Shown here in pieces: positions 1 to 7,749 of a stretch of 64,000 nucleotides of DNA. The first letter of the stretch is position 1. The number at the start of each line of letters is the position of its first letter. The position numbers were made by a program, and so were the translations under genes. The notes beneath the pieces are model-generated. The model had not been told where the DNA came from. It ran no database searches and was given only the letters and a program-made list of their open reading frames with translations. The stretch lies in the NCBI RefSeq assembly GCF_000718005.1, contig NZ_JODV01000011.1. The stretch is one strand, 5' to 3'. The DNA is from Actinoalloteichus_B caeruleus (GTDB taxonomy: Bacteria; Actinomycetota; Actinomycetes; Mycobacteriales; Pseudonocardiaceae).

Positions 1-873
1 GGGGGGGACGGGGGGGCCGACCCGCCGACGACGACCGCCGACGGGGGGCAGCTGCTGGGTGGCGCCGGGTTCGGCCGGGGCGCCAGGGGGCGGTGGGGTG
101 TGGGGTCCCGGGTCGAGTCGGGCGTTCAGGCTCCCCGCCTGGGGACGGACCGGGTGGGGCTCCCCTTCGGGGAACGGGGTGGCCGTCGTGGGTTCGGCAC
201 CTGGCAGTCGACCGCGCACGGTCGGCGGGGTCTCGCCGCCGGGCCACGAGGTCTCGGAGGCGAGGTGCGGGTCCTGTTCCCTCGGCCGCGGGGTCCCACC
301 GGGCACCGCTCCGGCGGGGTGGGGTGGTGGTGGGGCGGCGCGGCGACGCGGGGGACGGCCCTCACCGGGCGGTGGGGTCTCGTGCGCGGTCGGGGCGGGG
401 GGTTCGGGTGCCCGTCGCCTGCGCCTGCCCTCGCCGGTGTGCCCCGGAGGGGGGTAGCCCGGTGGGGGGTTCTCGACCGGGTGGTTCTGGCCCGCGCCGG
501 GCCAGCTGGGCGGATCGAGGTCGCCGTCCCGGCGCCGTTGGGCGCGGGTGCGTTGCGGGGCGCCCTCCTGCCCTGCCGGAGGCCGGCGGGTCAGGGGGCC
601 GGTGCGCGGGGCGGCTCGGCCGCCCGCCCCTTCGTCCGGTTCGCGGTAGCGGTGCCGCTCGGGACGGGACGGTCCCTCGTGCGGGGCCTGCCGTGGTGGG
701 TGGGGGGGTTCGGCCGGTTGCCGGTCCGCGACGGGCCAGTGCTCCTCGTCCTCGGGGAACCCCTCCGCTCGGGGTTCCTCCGACCGTGCGTGCCGACGGG
801 GATGGGGCGGCGGTTGATGACGAGATCCGGGACGAGCACCGAACTGGTCCCCCGTCGGCGGGAACTCATTCAC
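1..873 (-). CDS. Disordered N-terminus of a probable class E sortase or similar wall protein (partial)
   Basis: The minus strand is open in one frame from a GTG at 873 to the left edge (291 codons, no stop). A strong AGGAGG at 881-886 precedes two tandem GTG codons; the second gives ideal spacing. The product begins MNEFPPTGDQFGARPG and is almost wholly low-complexity, rich in Pro, Arg, Gly, Glu and His, reaching a TQQLPPVGGRRRR-type segment at the edge. Such disordered heads ending in TQxLPPV and a basic patch precede the membrane anchor of actinobacterial class E sortases and of some LytR or kinase-like proteins. Sortase genes are known next to crgA in related genomes, so sortase is the preferred reading, but no catalytic domain lies in the window. 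Being coding is well supported; the identity is an inference. Confidence 0.6.
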   Translation of the reverse strand, partial: MNEFPPTGDQFGARPGSRHQPPPHPRRHARSEEPRAEGFPEDEEHWPVADRQPAEPPHPPRQAPHEGPSRPERHRYREPDEGAGGRAAPRTGPLTRRPPAGQEGAPQRTRAQRRRDGDLDPPSWPGAGQNHPVENPPPGYPPPGHTGEGRRRRRAPEPPAPTAHETPPPGEGRPPRRRAAPPPPHPAGAVPGGTPRPREQDPHLASETSWPGGETPPTVRGRLPGAEPTTATPFPEGEPHPVRPQAGSLNARLDPGPHTPPPPGAPAEPGATQQLPPVGGRRRRVGPPVPP

Positions 874-1402
874 CACGCAACCTCCTGGCTCGGGTCCGCC
901 GACCCGGGGGTCGGCGGGCATGCCTCTGACGCCGGAACGGCGCCGAGGGCGGCTGGCTCGTTCCGGGACGAACCTCGCAGCTCGTGCGTCCCCGACGGCG
1001 CGCGCCACGGCGTCGGTACGTCGGTGGGGACGGGCGGCTGCGGCGTGCGCGCTCTGACAGGGTAGTGGTCACCTCACCGGGCGCGGTGACTTCCCGGCCC
1101 CCGGTGCGCGCCCGGGTGGGGATCGACCCGGTGCGCGGGCGCGCCACCCGGATCCGTGAGGAGGCACGGGACGACCGCACGAGCCCGGCGCGCCGCGCCC
1201 AGGGCGGCCGGGGAGCGGGCGGGATCACCTGGCTCCCTTCGGCCGTGGGCGACGTGCTGTGGGGCTCACACCTGTCCTTCGCGGCGGTCTTCCACTACGT
1301 TAACGTGGTCGTTGTGTCGGGTCGGCCACCCCGCGAAACGCGGTCGTCCCGTCGTCAACGATCAGACGTCGTCGAACACCGGCCAACGCAGGCGAGGACA
1401 CC
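874..1402. other. Intergenic region between the left-edge gene and crgA
   Basis: No convincing gene is seen in about 530 bases; open frames here lack a ribosome site and have low-complexity translations. It must hold the divergent promoters of the left gene and crgA. The one striking element is a 10-bp palindrome at 1297-1306. Confidence 0.5.
1297..1306. promoter_or_regulatory. Perfect palindrome ACGTTAACGT upstream of crgA
   Basis: ACGTTAACGT is a perfect 10-bp palindrome, AT-rich for this DNA, about 97 bases before the crgA start. The overlapping TACGTT fits a TANNNT -10 element on the plus strand. It may be an operator or part of the crgA promoter; no regulator is identified. Confidence 0.3.
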
Positions 1403-1669
1403 ATGCCGAAGTCCAAGGTCCGCAAGAAGGATGTCTACACCCCGCCGCCGGACAAACGTACTCCAGTGAAGGCGAAGGCGATCGGCCCCTCGCACCCGCT
1501 GTACGTCGCGGTGATGCTCGGGGTGATGGTGCTCGGGCTGCTGTGGCTGATCGTGAACTACATCGCCGGTGACCGGATTCCGCTGATGGCGGAGTTGGGT
1601 TCCTGGAACTTCCTCGTCGGCTTCGCGTTGATGATCACCGGCCTGCTGATGACGATGCGGTGGCGTTGA
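1403..1669 (+). CDS. crgA: Cell division protein CrgA
   Basis: The 88-residue product starts MPKSKVRKKDVYTPP. A short basic cytoplasmic head is followed by two membrane segments (about residues 32-53 and 66-83) separated by a short outside loop, and it ends MRWR. This is the size and layout of CrgA, the actinobacterial septum protein that helps recruit FtsI and other divisome parts in mycobacteria and delays FtsZ ring formation in Streptomyces. The ATG has a GAGG-type ribosome site (cgaggaca). As in mycobacteria it lies near ppiA and a cwsA-like gene and runs opposite to dnaA. A hairpin terminator follows. Confidence 0.95.
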   Translation: MPKSKVRKKDVYTPPPDKRTPVKAKAIGPSHPLYVAVMLGVMVLGLLWLIVNYIAGDRIPLMAELGSWNFLVGFALMITGLLMTMRWR

Positions 1670-1694
1670 CCGCCCCTGAACGAGTTCCTTCCCC

Positions 1695-1724
1695 CGACCC
1701 GGACGTGTCATCGCGTTCGGGTCG
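1695..1724 (+). terminator. Terminator hairpin after crgA
   Basis: CGACCCG at 1695-1701 pairs with CGGGTCG at 1718-1724. With wobbles the stem extends to about 12 bp around a six-base loop, 26 bases after the crgA stop. Confidence 0.7.
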
Positions 1725-1803
1725 TTCGCTGTTCGGCCCCGAATCACTCACCCCGGGTCACCGAAGTACACGGATGTAAGTAATCCCCACTGGGGACAAC
1801 TCC

Positions 1804-1863
1804 TGTGGATAACTTTGCGCCCCGAGGCACAAGCGGCCGGTCGGAGCGGGTCAGTTGTCCACA
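1804..1863. other. Two DnaA boxes outside oriC, between crgA and the rhomboid gene
   Basis: TGTGGATAA at 1804-1812 is the exact reverse complement of the DnaA box TTATCCACA. TTGTCCACA at 1855-1863 matches the actinobacterial consensus. They lie about 18 kb from the main cluster, in a convergent intergenic region. They could titrate DnaA or sit there by chance. Confidence 0.6.
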
Positions 1864-1962
1864 GCCCCGACCGGTCGCTCCCCGATCCGATCGGCCGCGC
1901 CACCCCGGTGGCGCGGGTCGACGTCACGACGGGTCATCGACCGGCCGGGAGGGACGGTCCGC

Positions 1963-2886
1963 TCAGAGCGTCAACGGCACGCACCAGGTGCCGTCGGCCG
2001 CGCATCCCCAGGGGCCGAGCTGGGCGTCCCGCAACAGGAACGCCACCGCGAGCAGCACGAGGATCCCGACGATGGTGCCGACCTGGACGGCCGTTCGCCT
2101 CTCCCGGGGAGCGAAGACCATGCCCGCCGTGGCCAGCGAGCCGACGAGCAGTCCGCCGAGGTGCCCGAGCAGGGAGATACCCGGGATCAGCACGCTGATC
2201 ACGAGGTTGATGCCGATGAGCAGCAGGGCCTGCCTGGGGTTGACCTTGAGCCGCAGCGCCGCGACGGCGACGCCGCCCATCAGTCCGAAGACCGCGCCGG
2301 AGGCGCCGGCGACGCTGGTCTGCATGCTGCCGAGCAGGAACACGGCGATGCTGCCGCCGAACAGCGAGACCAGGTAGACGGCGACGAACCGGAGACGGCC
2401 GAGCAGCGACTCCAGGTCACGCCCCAGGATCCACAGCGCGTACATGTTGACGAGCAGGTGGAACGGACCGATGTGCAGGAACCCCGCGGTGAGCAGGCGC
2501 CACCACTCGCCGGCGGCCACCTGGGGCGGCCAGAGCGACCACTGGGCGAAGAGCTCCGAGTTGGCGTTGTTCATCGGGTCCCGAGCCAGGATCGCGGTCG
2601 CCACGAAGACGAGCACGTTGATGGCCAGCAGGACCGGGACGACCACTGGTTTGGTGGCCACCCTGGCTCCGGCCACCGTCACCGGGCGCCGCACGTCGCG
2701 TTGCCCCGCGCTCACGCACTCCACGCACTGCGAGCCGACGGCCGCCTCCCGCAGGCAGTCCGGGCAGGCCGGGCGCTCGCAGCGGGTGCAGCGCAGCCAC
2801 GTCTCCCGGTCCGGGTGCCGGAAGCAGCCCGGTGGGCGTGGGGTGGTGTCCCCGGTCTCGTGCGACGGTTCCGATGGCACGGTCAT
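1963..2886 (-). CDS. Rhomboid family intramembrane serine protease with N-terminal zinc ribbon
   Basis: The 307-residue membrane protein belongs to the rhomboid family, which cleaves transmembrane substrates inside the bilayer. The catalytic pair is visible: Ser196 in GASGAVFG and His242 in GHLGG. The conserved HxxxN stands at His143-Asn147. Residues 21-57 hold a Cys/His cluster (C21, H24, C33, C36, C41, C44, C54, C57) that should bind zinc, a known extension in actinobacterial rhomboids. Six or more hydrophobic segments follow from about residue 80. It lies just downstream of ppiA on the same strand with a 75-base gap, so the two may be co-transcribed. The substrate is unknown. Confidence 0.92.
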   Translation of the reverse strand: MTVPSEPSHETGDTTPRPPGCFRHPDRETWLRCTRCERPACPDCLREAAVGSQCVECVSAGQRDVRRPVTVAGARVATKPVVVPVLLAINVLVFVATAILARDPMNNANSELFAQWSLWPPQVAAGEWWRLLTAGFLHIGPFHLLVNMYALWILGRDLESLLGRLRFVAVYLVSLFGGSIAVFLLGSMQTSVAGASGAVFGLMGGVAVAALRLKVNPRQALLLIGINLVISVLIPGISLLGHLGGLLVGSLATAGMVFAPRERRTAVQVGTIVGILVLLAVAFLLRDAQLGPWGCAADGTWCVPLTL

Positions 2887-2961
2887 GGCGTGGCCCCCGC
2901 TTCTGACGGCTCGGCTGATCGGACACGACCGGCGGCGCTGGGCCGCCCGGCGAAGGGCGCC

Positions 2962-3519
2962 CTACTCGGGGTCGGAGACCTCGACCGTCACCTGGTCGAT
3001 GACCACGTCGGTGACCGGGCGGTCGTGTGCCGCCGTCGCGGTACCCGCGATTGCGTCGACGACGTTGCGCGACTCCTGGTCGGCGACCTGGCCGAAGATG
3101 GTGTGCTTGAAGTTCAGGTGCGTGGTGGGCACCACGGTGATGAAGAACTGCGAGCCGTTGGTGCCGGGGCCGGAGTTCGCCATCGCGAGCAGGTAGGGCC
3201 GGTTGAACTGGAGCTCCGGGTGGAACTCGTCCTGGAACCGGTATCCGGGGCCGCCGCGGCCGGTCCCGGTCGGGTCACCCGTCTGGATCATGAATCCGTT
3301 GATGACCCGGTGGAAGATGACGCCGTCGTAGAACGGGCCGGACCGCTCTCCCCGCGCGTTCGGCTCCGAGTACTCGGCCGTACCCGTGGCGAGCCCCACG
3401 AAGTTCCGCACGGTTTTCGGGGCCTTGTCCGGGTAAAGGGCGAGACGGATGTCGCCCTGCGAGGTGTGCAGGACGGCCGTCACCACCTTCCCGACGAGTG
3501 ATTCCTTGCTGTCTACCAC
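2962..3519 (-). CDS. ppiA: Peptidyl-prolyl cis-trans isomerase, cyclophilin type
   Basis: The product is a cyclophilin that catalyses proline isomerisation during protein folding. The fold signature is complete: TVRNFVGL, FHRVINGFMIQTGDP, the catalytic Arg within FHRV, and NGSQFFIT. Cyclophilin homology begins near KVVTAVLHTSQGD, so the GTG at 3519 (185 residues) is preferred over an upstream ATG at 3651; ribosome-site evidence is weak. No signal peptide is seen, so the enzyme is probably cytoplasmic. The position near crgA and the cwsA-like gene matches ppiA (Rv0009) of M. tuberculosis. Confidence 0.93.
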   Translation of the reverse strand: MVDSKESLVGKVVTAVLHTSQGDIRLALYPDKAPKTVRNFVGLATGTAEYSEPNARGERSGPFYDGVIFHRVINGFMIQTGDPTGTGRGGPGYRFQDEFHPELQFNRPYLLAMANSGPGTNGSQFFITVVPTTHLNFKHTIFGQVADQESRNVVDAIAGTATAAHDRPVTDVVIDQVTVEVSDPE

Positions 3520-3670
3520 TGGTCCATCGTGCCATCCGAGCGAACCAGGCATAGAAGCGGCAGGATCGGGGCAACCCCCGGGCGACAGTGCTGTCCGTAC
3601 CGCGCTGATCTCCACAGACGGGGGCCAGCCGGATTCCACGGCATCGGTCACGGACGTTGGGGAGGGAACG

Positions 3671-4252
3671 TTGGACGAGGTGAAGGCGATGGCGACGGCC
3701 GGCGAGTCAATGGGCCGGGCGGTCGGTACCGGGATCAGGACGGTGCGGGAGGGCGCTCAGCGAGCGGGTCGCTCGGGGGCGCGAGCCTCCCGGGACGCCG
3801 CCCGGCGGGCCGAGGACGGGCTCGCCAGGCGGGGGCTGGCTCCCGGCCAACTCGCCGAACTGATCGACGAGAACGCGAAGAACGCTCGGAAGGGCCTGGA
3901 CAGGAGGAAGAAGAAGCTGGTGAAGCAGCGGGCGAAGGCACAGAAGCAGCTGAGGAAGGCGGCCAAGGAGGCGCGGGCCGAGCTGGCGAAGCAGAACCGC
4001 CCGCGCCGACGCCGGTGGCCCTGGGTGTTGGCGGCGCTCGTGGCGGCGGGTGCCGCGGCGGTGGCGGCGTCGAAGCGCCAGGAGGAGGAGCTGTTCCTCG
4101 CCGAGGCGGACCTCAGCCCCGAACTCTCCGAGGCCGAGTCCGACCGGAAGCGGCAGGGTGACCCCTTGGCCAACGGGGTGACCGACGCCTCCCGCAACGG
4201 GAGCGGTGAGAGCGCGAACTCCGACACGGGCGAGCACAGCCGGAAGCGCTGA
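3671..4252 (+). CDS. CwsA-like membrane protein
   Basis: The 193-residue protein starts at TTG 3671, eight bases after a GGGAGGG ribosome site. It has a long, highly charged helical N-terminal part rich in Lys, Arg and Ala (likely coiled coil, residues about 45-110), one membrane span near 118-133 (PWVLAALVAAGAAAVAA), and an acidic C-terminal tail. In M. tuberculosis the gene at the equivalent place and orientation, between the tRNAs and ppiA, is cwsA (Rv0008c), a small wall-synthesis protein that binds CrgA and Wag31. Position and architecture agree; sequence similarity cannot be measured here, so the assignment is by context. Confidence 0.6.
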   Translation: MDEVKAMATAGESMGRAVGTGIRTVREGAQRAGRSGARASRDAARRAEDGLARRGLAPGQLAELIDENAKNARKGLDRRKKKLVKQRAKAQKQLRKAAKEARAELAKQNRPRRRRWPWVLAALVAAGAAAVAASKRQEEELFLAEADLSPELSEAESDRKRQGDPLANGVTDASRNGSGESANSDTGEHSRKR

Positions 4253-4300
4253 GGCCGCCCGCCAGGTGCTGCGGGGAGGCCGTCGGCGTCCCGGCCGGTG

Positions 4301-4843
4301 TCAGAGGCCGAGGCCGCCGATGGCCTCCTCGACCATCGCCCTGGCGGGGAAGCTCTGCTGCTGGTTGGTCCTCGCCACCACGGCCGCCCCCTTCTCCGGG
4401 TGGTAGACGGCGAAGACGCCGCCGTCGGTGCCGCTGGCCAGCCCGCCGGTCCAGCCGCCCGGCAGGTCGGCGCTCTGGGAGTCCGCCACCGGCGCCTCCT
4501 GGTCGACCAGTGCCTTCGCGGTCCACGGCTCGCCGACGAAGACCCGGATCCGGAACTGCTCCCGCCCGTCCGCCCGGTAGAAGAAGCAGGACGGGTGCGG
4601 CTCGTCATCGCCCAGCCGGACGGACGCGACGCGCTGACCGTTGACGTCCTCGACGCTCGCGGTGGCCAGGTAGGGGCAGTCACCGTCCACGACCGGCTCG
4701 ACCGGCGGCGGTGGAACCTCACTCGGGCTGACGTAGGAGGTCACGGCGGGTGGCGTGGTGGCCATGTCCTCCGGCTGCTCCGTGGAGCACGCCGCCAGCA
4801 GGGCGACGGCGGCGAGAGCGGCTGCGGTGGCGGGACGTCTCAT
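4301..4843 (-). CDS. Putative lipoprotein, DUF2020-like
   Basis: Starting at ATG 4843, the product has a classic lipoprotein signal (MRRPATAAALAAVALLAAC; lipobox LAAC), a Pro/Thr-rich linker, and then a domain beginning DCPYLATASVEDVNGQ. A Cys pair (DCPYL and SCFFY) may form a disulfide outside the cell. The DCPYL opening and size resemble the DUF2020 family of actinobacterial secreted proteins, recalled rather than searched. It lies 48 bases from the convergent cwsA-like gene. Function is unknown. Confidence 0.65.
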   Translation of the reverse strand: MRRPATAAALAAVALLAACSTEQPEDMATTPPAVTSYVSPSEVPPPPVEPVVDGDCPYLATASVEDVNGQRVASVRLGDDEPHPSCFFYRADGREQFRIRVFVGEPWTAKALVDQEAPVADSQSADLPGGWTGGLASGTDGGVFAVYHPEKGAAVVARTNQQQSFPARAMVEEAIGGLGL

Positions 4844-4893
4844 AGCGGGTTCAGTCAACCACGTGCTGATCACCCGGGCCCGCGCCCCTCCCC

Positions 4894-5937
4894 TCACACC
4901 GCGCTGGCCTCCAGCACGTGCAGGTTCACCTGACCCGGCACGGTGACGACACGGTCCAGGCGCAGTCCGGCGGCGCCGAAGAGGTCCTGGTACTCGCGCG
5001 ACCGCCGTTCACGGCCCCCGCCGGTCACCATCATCTCCATGTCGTCGAGCGCGCTCAGCAGGGCGGCCTCGGGGCTGTGGTCGTCGTCCCACTCCGGTAC
5101 GAGGCCCGTCACGACGAGGAGGGACGCCCCGCCCGGCTCCACCGCCGCCCGGCAGCGCCGCAGGACCACCAGCGCCTCCTCGTCCGACCAGCCGCGCAGC
5201 AGGTTGCTCAGCAGGTAGCCGTCCCCGCCCCTGGGCACGACCGCGAAGCAGTCGCCCTCCTCGGCGACGCACCGCTCGCCGACCCCGGCCTCATCCAGCA
5301 CCCCCAGGGCCGCCGACAGGCCCGGTTCGGCGGCGAGGACGGTCGCCCGGCAGTCGGGGTGCCGGCGCAGCACCTGGGCGAGCAGGGTGCCGTCTCCCCC
5401 GCCGAGGTCCACCAGGTGGCGGTAGCGGGAGAAGTCGTACCCGTCCACCAGTGCCCTGGCCTGGGCCTCCGCCACCGCTCGTGCCCCGGGCCGGAACGCG
5501 AACCGCTCGGGGGCTGCCCCGGCGTCGTGGGGAGGCTCCCCGTTCGGTGCGGGCCGTGCCACCGGTGTTCCCGTCCGCACCGCCGCCTCCAGCCCACCCC
5601 AGGCCGCCCACCGGCCCGGTTCGGCGTACGTCGACAGCACGGCGCCCACGGCCCCGGGGACGTCGTCGCGCAGCGACCGCCCCAGCGAGGTGAGGCGGAA
5701 GAGCTCCTCCCCCTCCCGTTCCAGCACGCCGATGCCCGCCAGGGCCCTGAGCAGTCGGCTGAGCCCCTCGACGCTGGCACCGCACTCCGCCGCGAGCTCC
5801 GGTGTGCTCCTCGCGTCGTCTCCCAGCAGGCCGGGCAGGTCCAACCGCAGCCCGACGGCCGTGATGCGGGACAGGGCGAATCCGAACAGCAGGGGAGCGA
5901 GCCGGTCGTGCGGCGGGGCGGGGCCATCCTCGGACAT
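4894..5937 (-). CDS. SAM-dependent O-methyltransferase
   Basis: The 347-residue protein has a winged-helix dimerisation head (about residues 10-90) and a Rossmann SAM-binding domain with the glycine motif VDLGGGDGTLL near residue 185. This is the architecture of the plant/polyketide O-methyltransferase family (type TcmO, CrtF). The start ATG at 5937 has a GAGG site five bases upstream. A usual substrate-binding segment LRGWSDEEALVVLRRC is present (family form LHDWxDxxxxxIL). No biosynthetic cluster surrounds it, so the substrate is unknown. It may be co-transcribed with the gene at 6006-6509. Confidence 0.88.
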   Translation of the reverse strand: MSEDGPAPPHDRLAPLLFGFALSRITAVGLRLDLPGLLGDDARSTPELAAECGASVEGLSRLLRALAGIGVLEREGEELFRLTSLGRSLRDDVPGAVGAVLSTYAEPGRWAAWGGLEAAVRTGTPVARPAPNGEPPHDAGAAPERFAFRPGARAVAEAQARALVDGYDFSRYRHLVDLGGGDGTLLAQVLRRHPDCRATVLAAEPGLSAALGVLDEAGVGERCVAEEGDCFAVVPRGGDGYLLSNLLRGWSDEEALVVLRRCRAAVEPGGASLLVVTGLVPEWDDDHSPEAALLSALDDMEMMVTGGGRERRSREYQDLFGAAGLRLDRVVTVPGQVNLHVLEASAV

Positions 5938-6005
5938 CGTCACCTCACAGTCGCCACGGGCGGGTCCCCGGCGTGGTCCGCCCGGGGCCACGCGGTTCCG
6001 CCGGG

Positions 6006-6509
6006 TCATCTCGCACGGTGCCGCCAGCTCAGCCGGCCCGCACCGTCGGCGACGGTCCGCGCCCTGAGCCGGCCGTGGCGGGCCACGCCACCCACGACCA
6101 GCGTTCGGCCGGGATCCCGGCACCGGCTGACCCGGTCGCTCACCCGGAACCGGACGGCGTGGATCTGGTCGGTGCGGACCGCCGTGTGCGGCGGGACCAG
6201 GAGGACGCAGTGCACCTCACGCAGGTCCAGCGTGAGGTGCACGACGGGAGCCGTGAACCTGGCGGTCGCCATGTCCAGCAGCACCGCGCAGCGGGTGGCG
6301 GCCACCTGGAGCCGCCCCGGGACGGTCCACGCCCCGGTGCGGACCAGGCGGTCGCCGGTCGCAGTCAGCCGCAGGCCGCCCCGTTCCGGGTGCGGTCGTG
6401 GGAGGTCCTGGTGCTCGGGTGGCCGCCGTGGCGTCCCGACGGGGTCGTCGGCGAGTTCGAGGAAGCCAGGCCCGGCACCGCCGGACGAACGCCACGGGTG
6501 GACATCCAT
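6006..6509 (-). CDS. Hypothetical protein with DUF1707-protein-type C-terminal domain
   Basis: The start is uncertain; ATG 6509 (167 residues) is used and the ribosome site is weak. The C-terminal two thirds (LRLTATGDRLVRTGAW onward) follow the same pattern as the C-terminal domain of the DUF1707 protein at 62725-63312: LVRxGxWxVP, then VxLDxxxAxF, then a VP-containing strand and an LRA ending. That domain is a predicted beta-solenoid. The usual N-terminal DUF1707 head is missing. It precedes the methyltransferase on the same strand. No function is known. Confidence 0.6.
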   Translation of the reverse strand: MDVHPWRSSGGAGPGFLELADDPVGTPRRPPEHQDLPRPHPERGGLRLTATGDRLVRTGAWTVPGRLQVAATRCAVLLDMATARFTAPVVHLTLDLREVHCVLLVPPHTAVRTDQIHAVRFRVSDRVSRCRDPGRTLVVGGVARHGRLRARTVADGAGRLSWRHRAR

Positions 6510-6836
6510 GTGCCGAGCGTAACCATGACCCCACCCTGTCGAGAAGACGTACGCGGCTCCCGGGGCAAGTTGCTCCAACCGGACATCGCCGTCCGGCACA
6601 GGCACCCGGACGTTCGACAACACCACCCCCCGAAGGTGTGAAAGGCATTTCTCCTGGATGGAACGGGCCGCCAGCCGGAGATCGGGCGGGCACCGGTCCG
6701 GCGAGCGGTGGCCGGGCCCCCGCATGGCGGCGACCGCCACCGCCCAGGCGTCGGACCCGACCCTCCCCGCCCGTCGCCCTCCCCGGATCGACGGGCGCTG
6801 GCCCCCGGGCTCACCAGCACACCTCGGGAGCGGACA

Positions 6837-7703
6837 TCACCCGCCGAACCTCGACAGGTGGTCCACCGCCCACTTCTCGAAGGTCGCGGCCGGGCGGCCC
6901 AACACCTCCTCGACGGTCCGGGTGAGCACGGCGTTCCCGCCGGACCTCGCCCACCCCGTCCCGGCGACGGCGAGCTCCATCGCCGTGCTGTCCCAGCCGT
7001 CCTCCTCCATGCGCCCGCGCATGGCCGGCAACGGCAGGTCCTCCACGCGCAACGTCCTCCCCAGGAGCCGGCCCAACACCTCCGCCTGGTCGGCCGCGCT
7101 GATCAGCTCGGGACCGGTCAGGGTGAGGGTCCGCCCGAGGGAGTGGTCACCCACCAGCTCGGCGACCGCGACGCCGGCCACGTCCCTCGGGTCGATGACA
7201 CCCTGCCTGGCGCCGCCGACCGGGTCGGGCACGACACCGTCCACGGCGATCGACCGCGCCCACCCCAGGGTGTTCGAGGCGAAGGTCGAGGGCCGGAGCA
7301 CCGTCCAGTCCAGCCCGCTGCCGCGGACCGCGTCCTCGGTCTCCTGGTGCCAGCTCCCCACCAGCTGACCGTTCCACCACTCCCCCGTCCCGATCGCCGA
7401 CAGCTTCACGACGCGCCGAACACCGGCGGAGACCGCCGCGTCCAGCAGGGCGACGTCGTGCGCCACGGTCGGCGGGTTGGGCACGGTCACCAACAGGACC
7501 GCGCTCACCCCGTCGAGGGCGCGGCGCAACGAGTCCGGATCGGTGAAGTCCCCTTGGACCGCCTCCACCCCGGACAGGGTCGGAACCGAGGACGGGGTTC
7601 TCGAGAGTGCGCGGACGGGGTGTTCTCCTCCCGCGAGCAGACGCAGGACATTGCCGCCGATGGCGCCCGTGGCGCCGGTAACCAGAATCACGCCTGCCAG
7701 CAT
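6837..7703 (-). CDS. NmrA-like NAD(P)-binding oxidoreductase
   Basis: The 288-residue product is an atypical short-chain dehydrogenase of the NmrA/quinone-reductase-like group. The Rossmann motif GATGAIGG sits at the start (residues 9-16), and LRPSTFASNTL and VIDPRDVAGVAV are family-typical. The catalytic Tyr-x-x-x-Lys of classical SDRs is not obvious, as in NmrA members. Homology starts at VILVTGATG, so ATG 7703 or GTG 7691 are both possible. It diverges from an AraC-type regulator 46 bases away, which probably controls it. Confidence 0.88.
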   Translation of the reverse strand: MLAGVILVTGATGAIGGNVLRLLAGGEHPVRALSRTPSSVPTLSGVEAVQGDFTDPDSLRRALDGVSAVLLVTVPNPPTVAHDVALLDAAVSAGVRRVVKLSAIGTGEWWNGQLVGSWHQETEDAVRGSGLDWTVLRPSTFASNTLGWARSIAVDGVVPDPVGGARQGVIDPRDVAGVAVAELVGDHSLGRTLTLTGPELISAADQAEVLGRLLGRTLRVEDLPLPAMRGRMEEDGWDSTAMELAVAGTGWARSGGNAVLTRTVEEVLGRPAATFEKWAVDHLSRFGG

Positions 7704-7706
7704 GCT

Positions 7707-7749
7707 GGGAGGGCCGGAGCGGTGACTTGCAGATTTCGGCGGTCCTCCC
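7707..7749. promoter_or_regulatory. Inverted repeat between the NmrA and AraC genes
   Basis: GGGAGG at 7707-7712 and CCTCCC at 7744-7749 flank the 46-base divergent promoter region. Neither gene has a normal ribosome site here, so these arms are more likely an operator or loop anchor than Shine-Dalgarno sequences. Confidence 0.3.

Noticed and set aside
93..1065. Long plus-strand frames at the left edge
   Set aside because: They lie antisense to the continuous minus-strand frame with a strong ribosome site and have no motifs.
1855..3501. 548-codon plus-strand frame
   Set aside because: It is antisense to the rhomboid and ppiA genes, both with clear active-site motifs.
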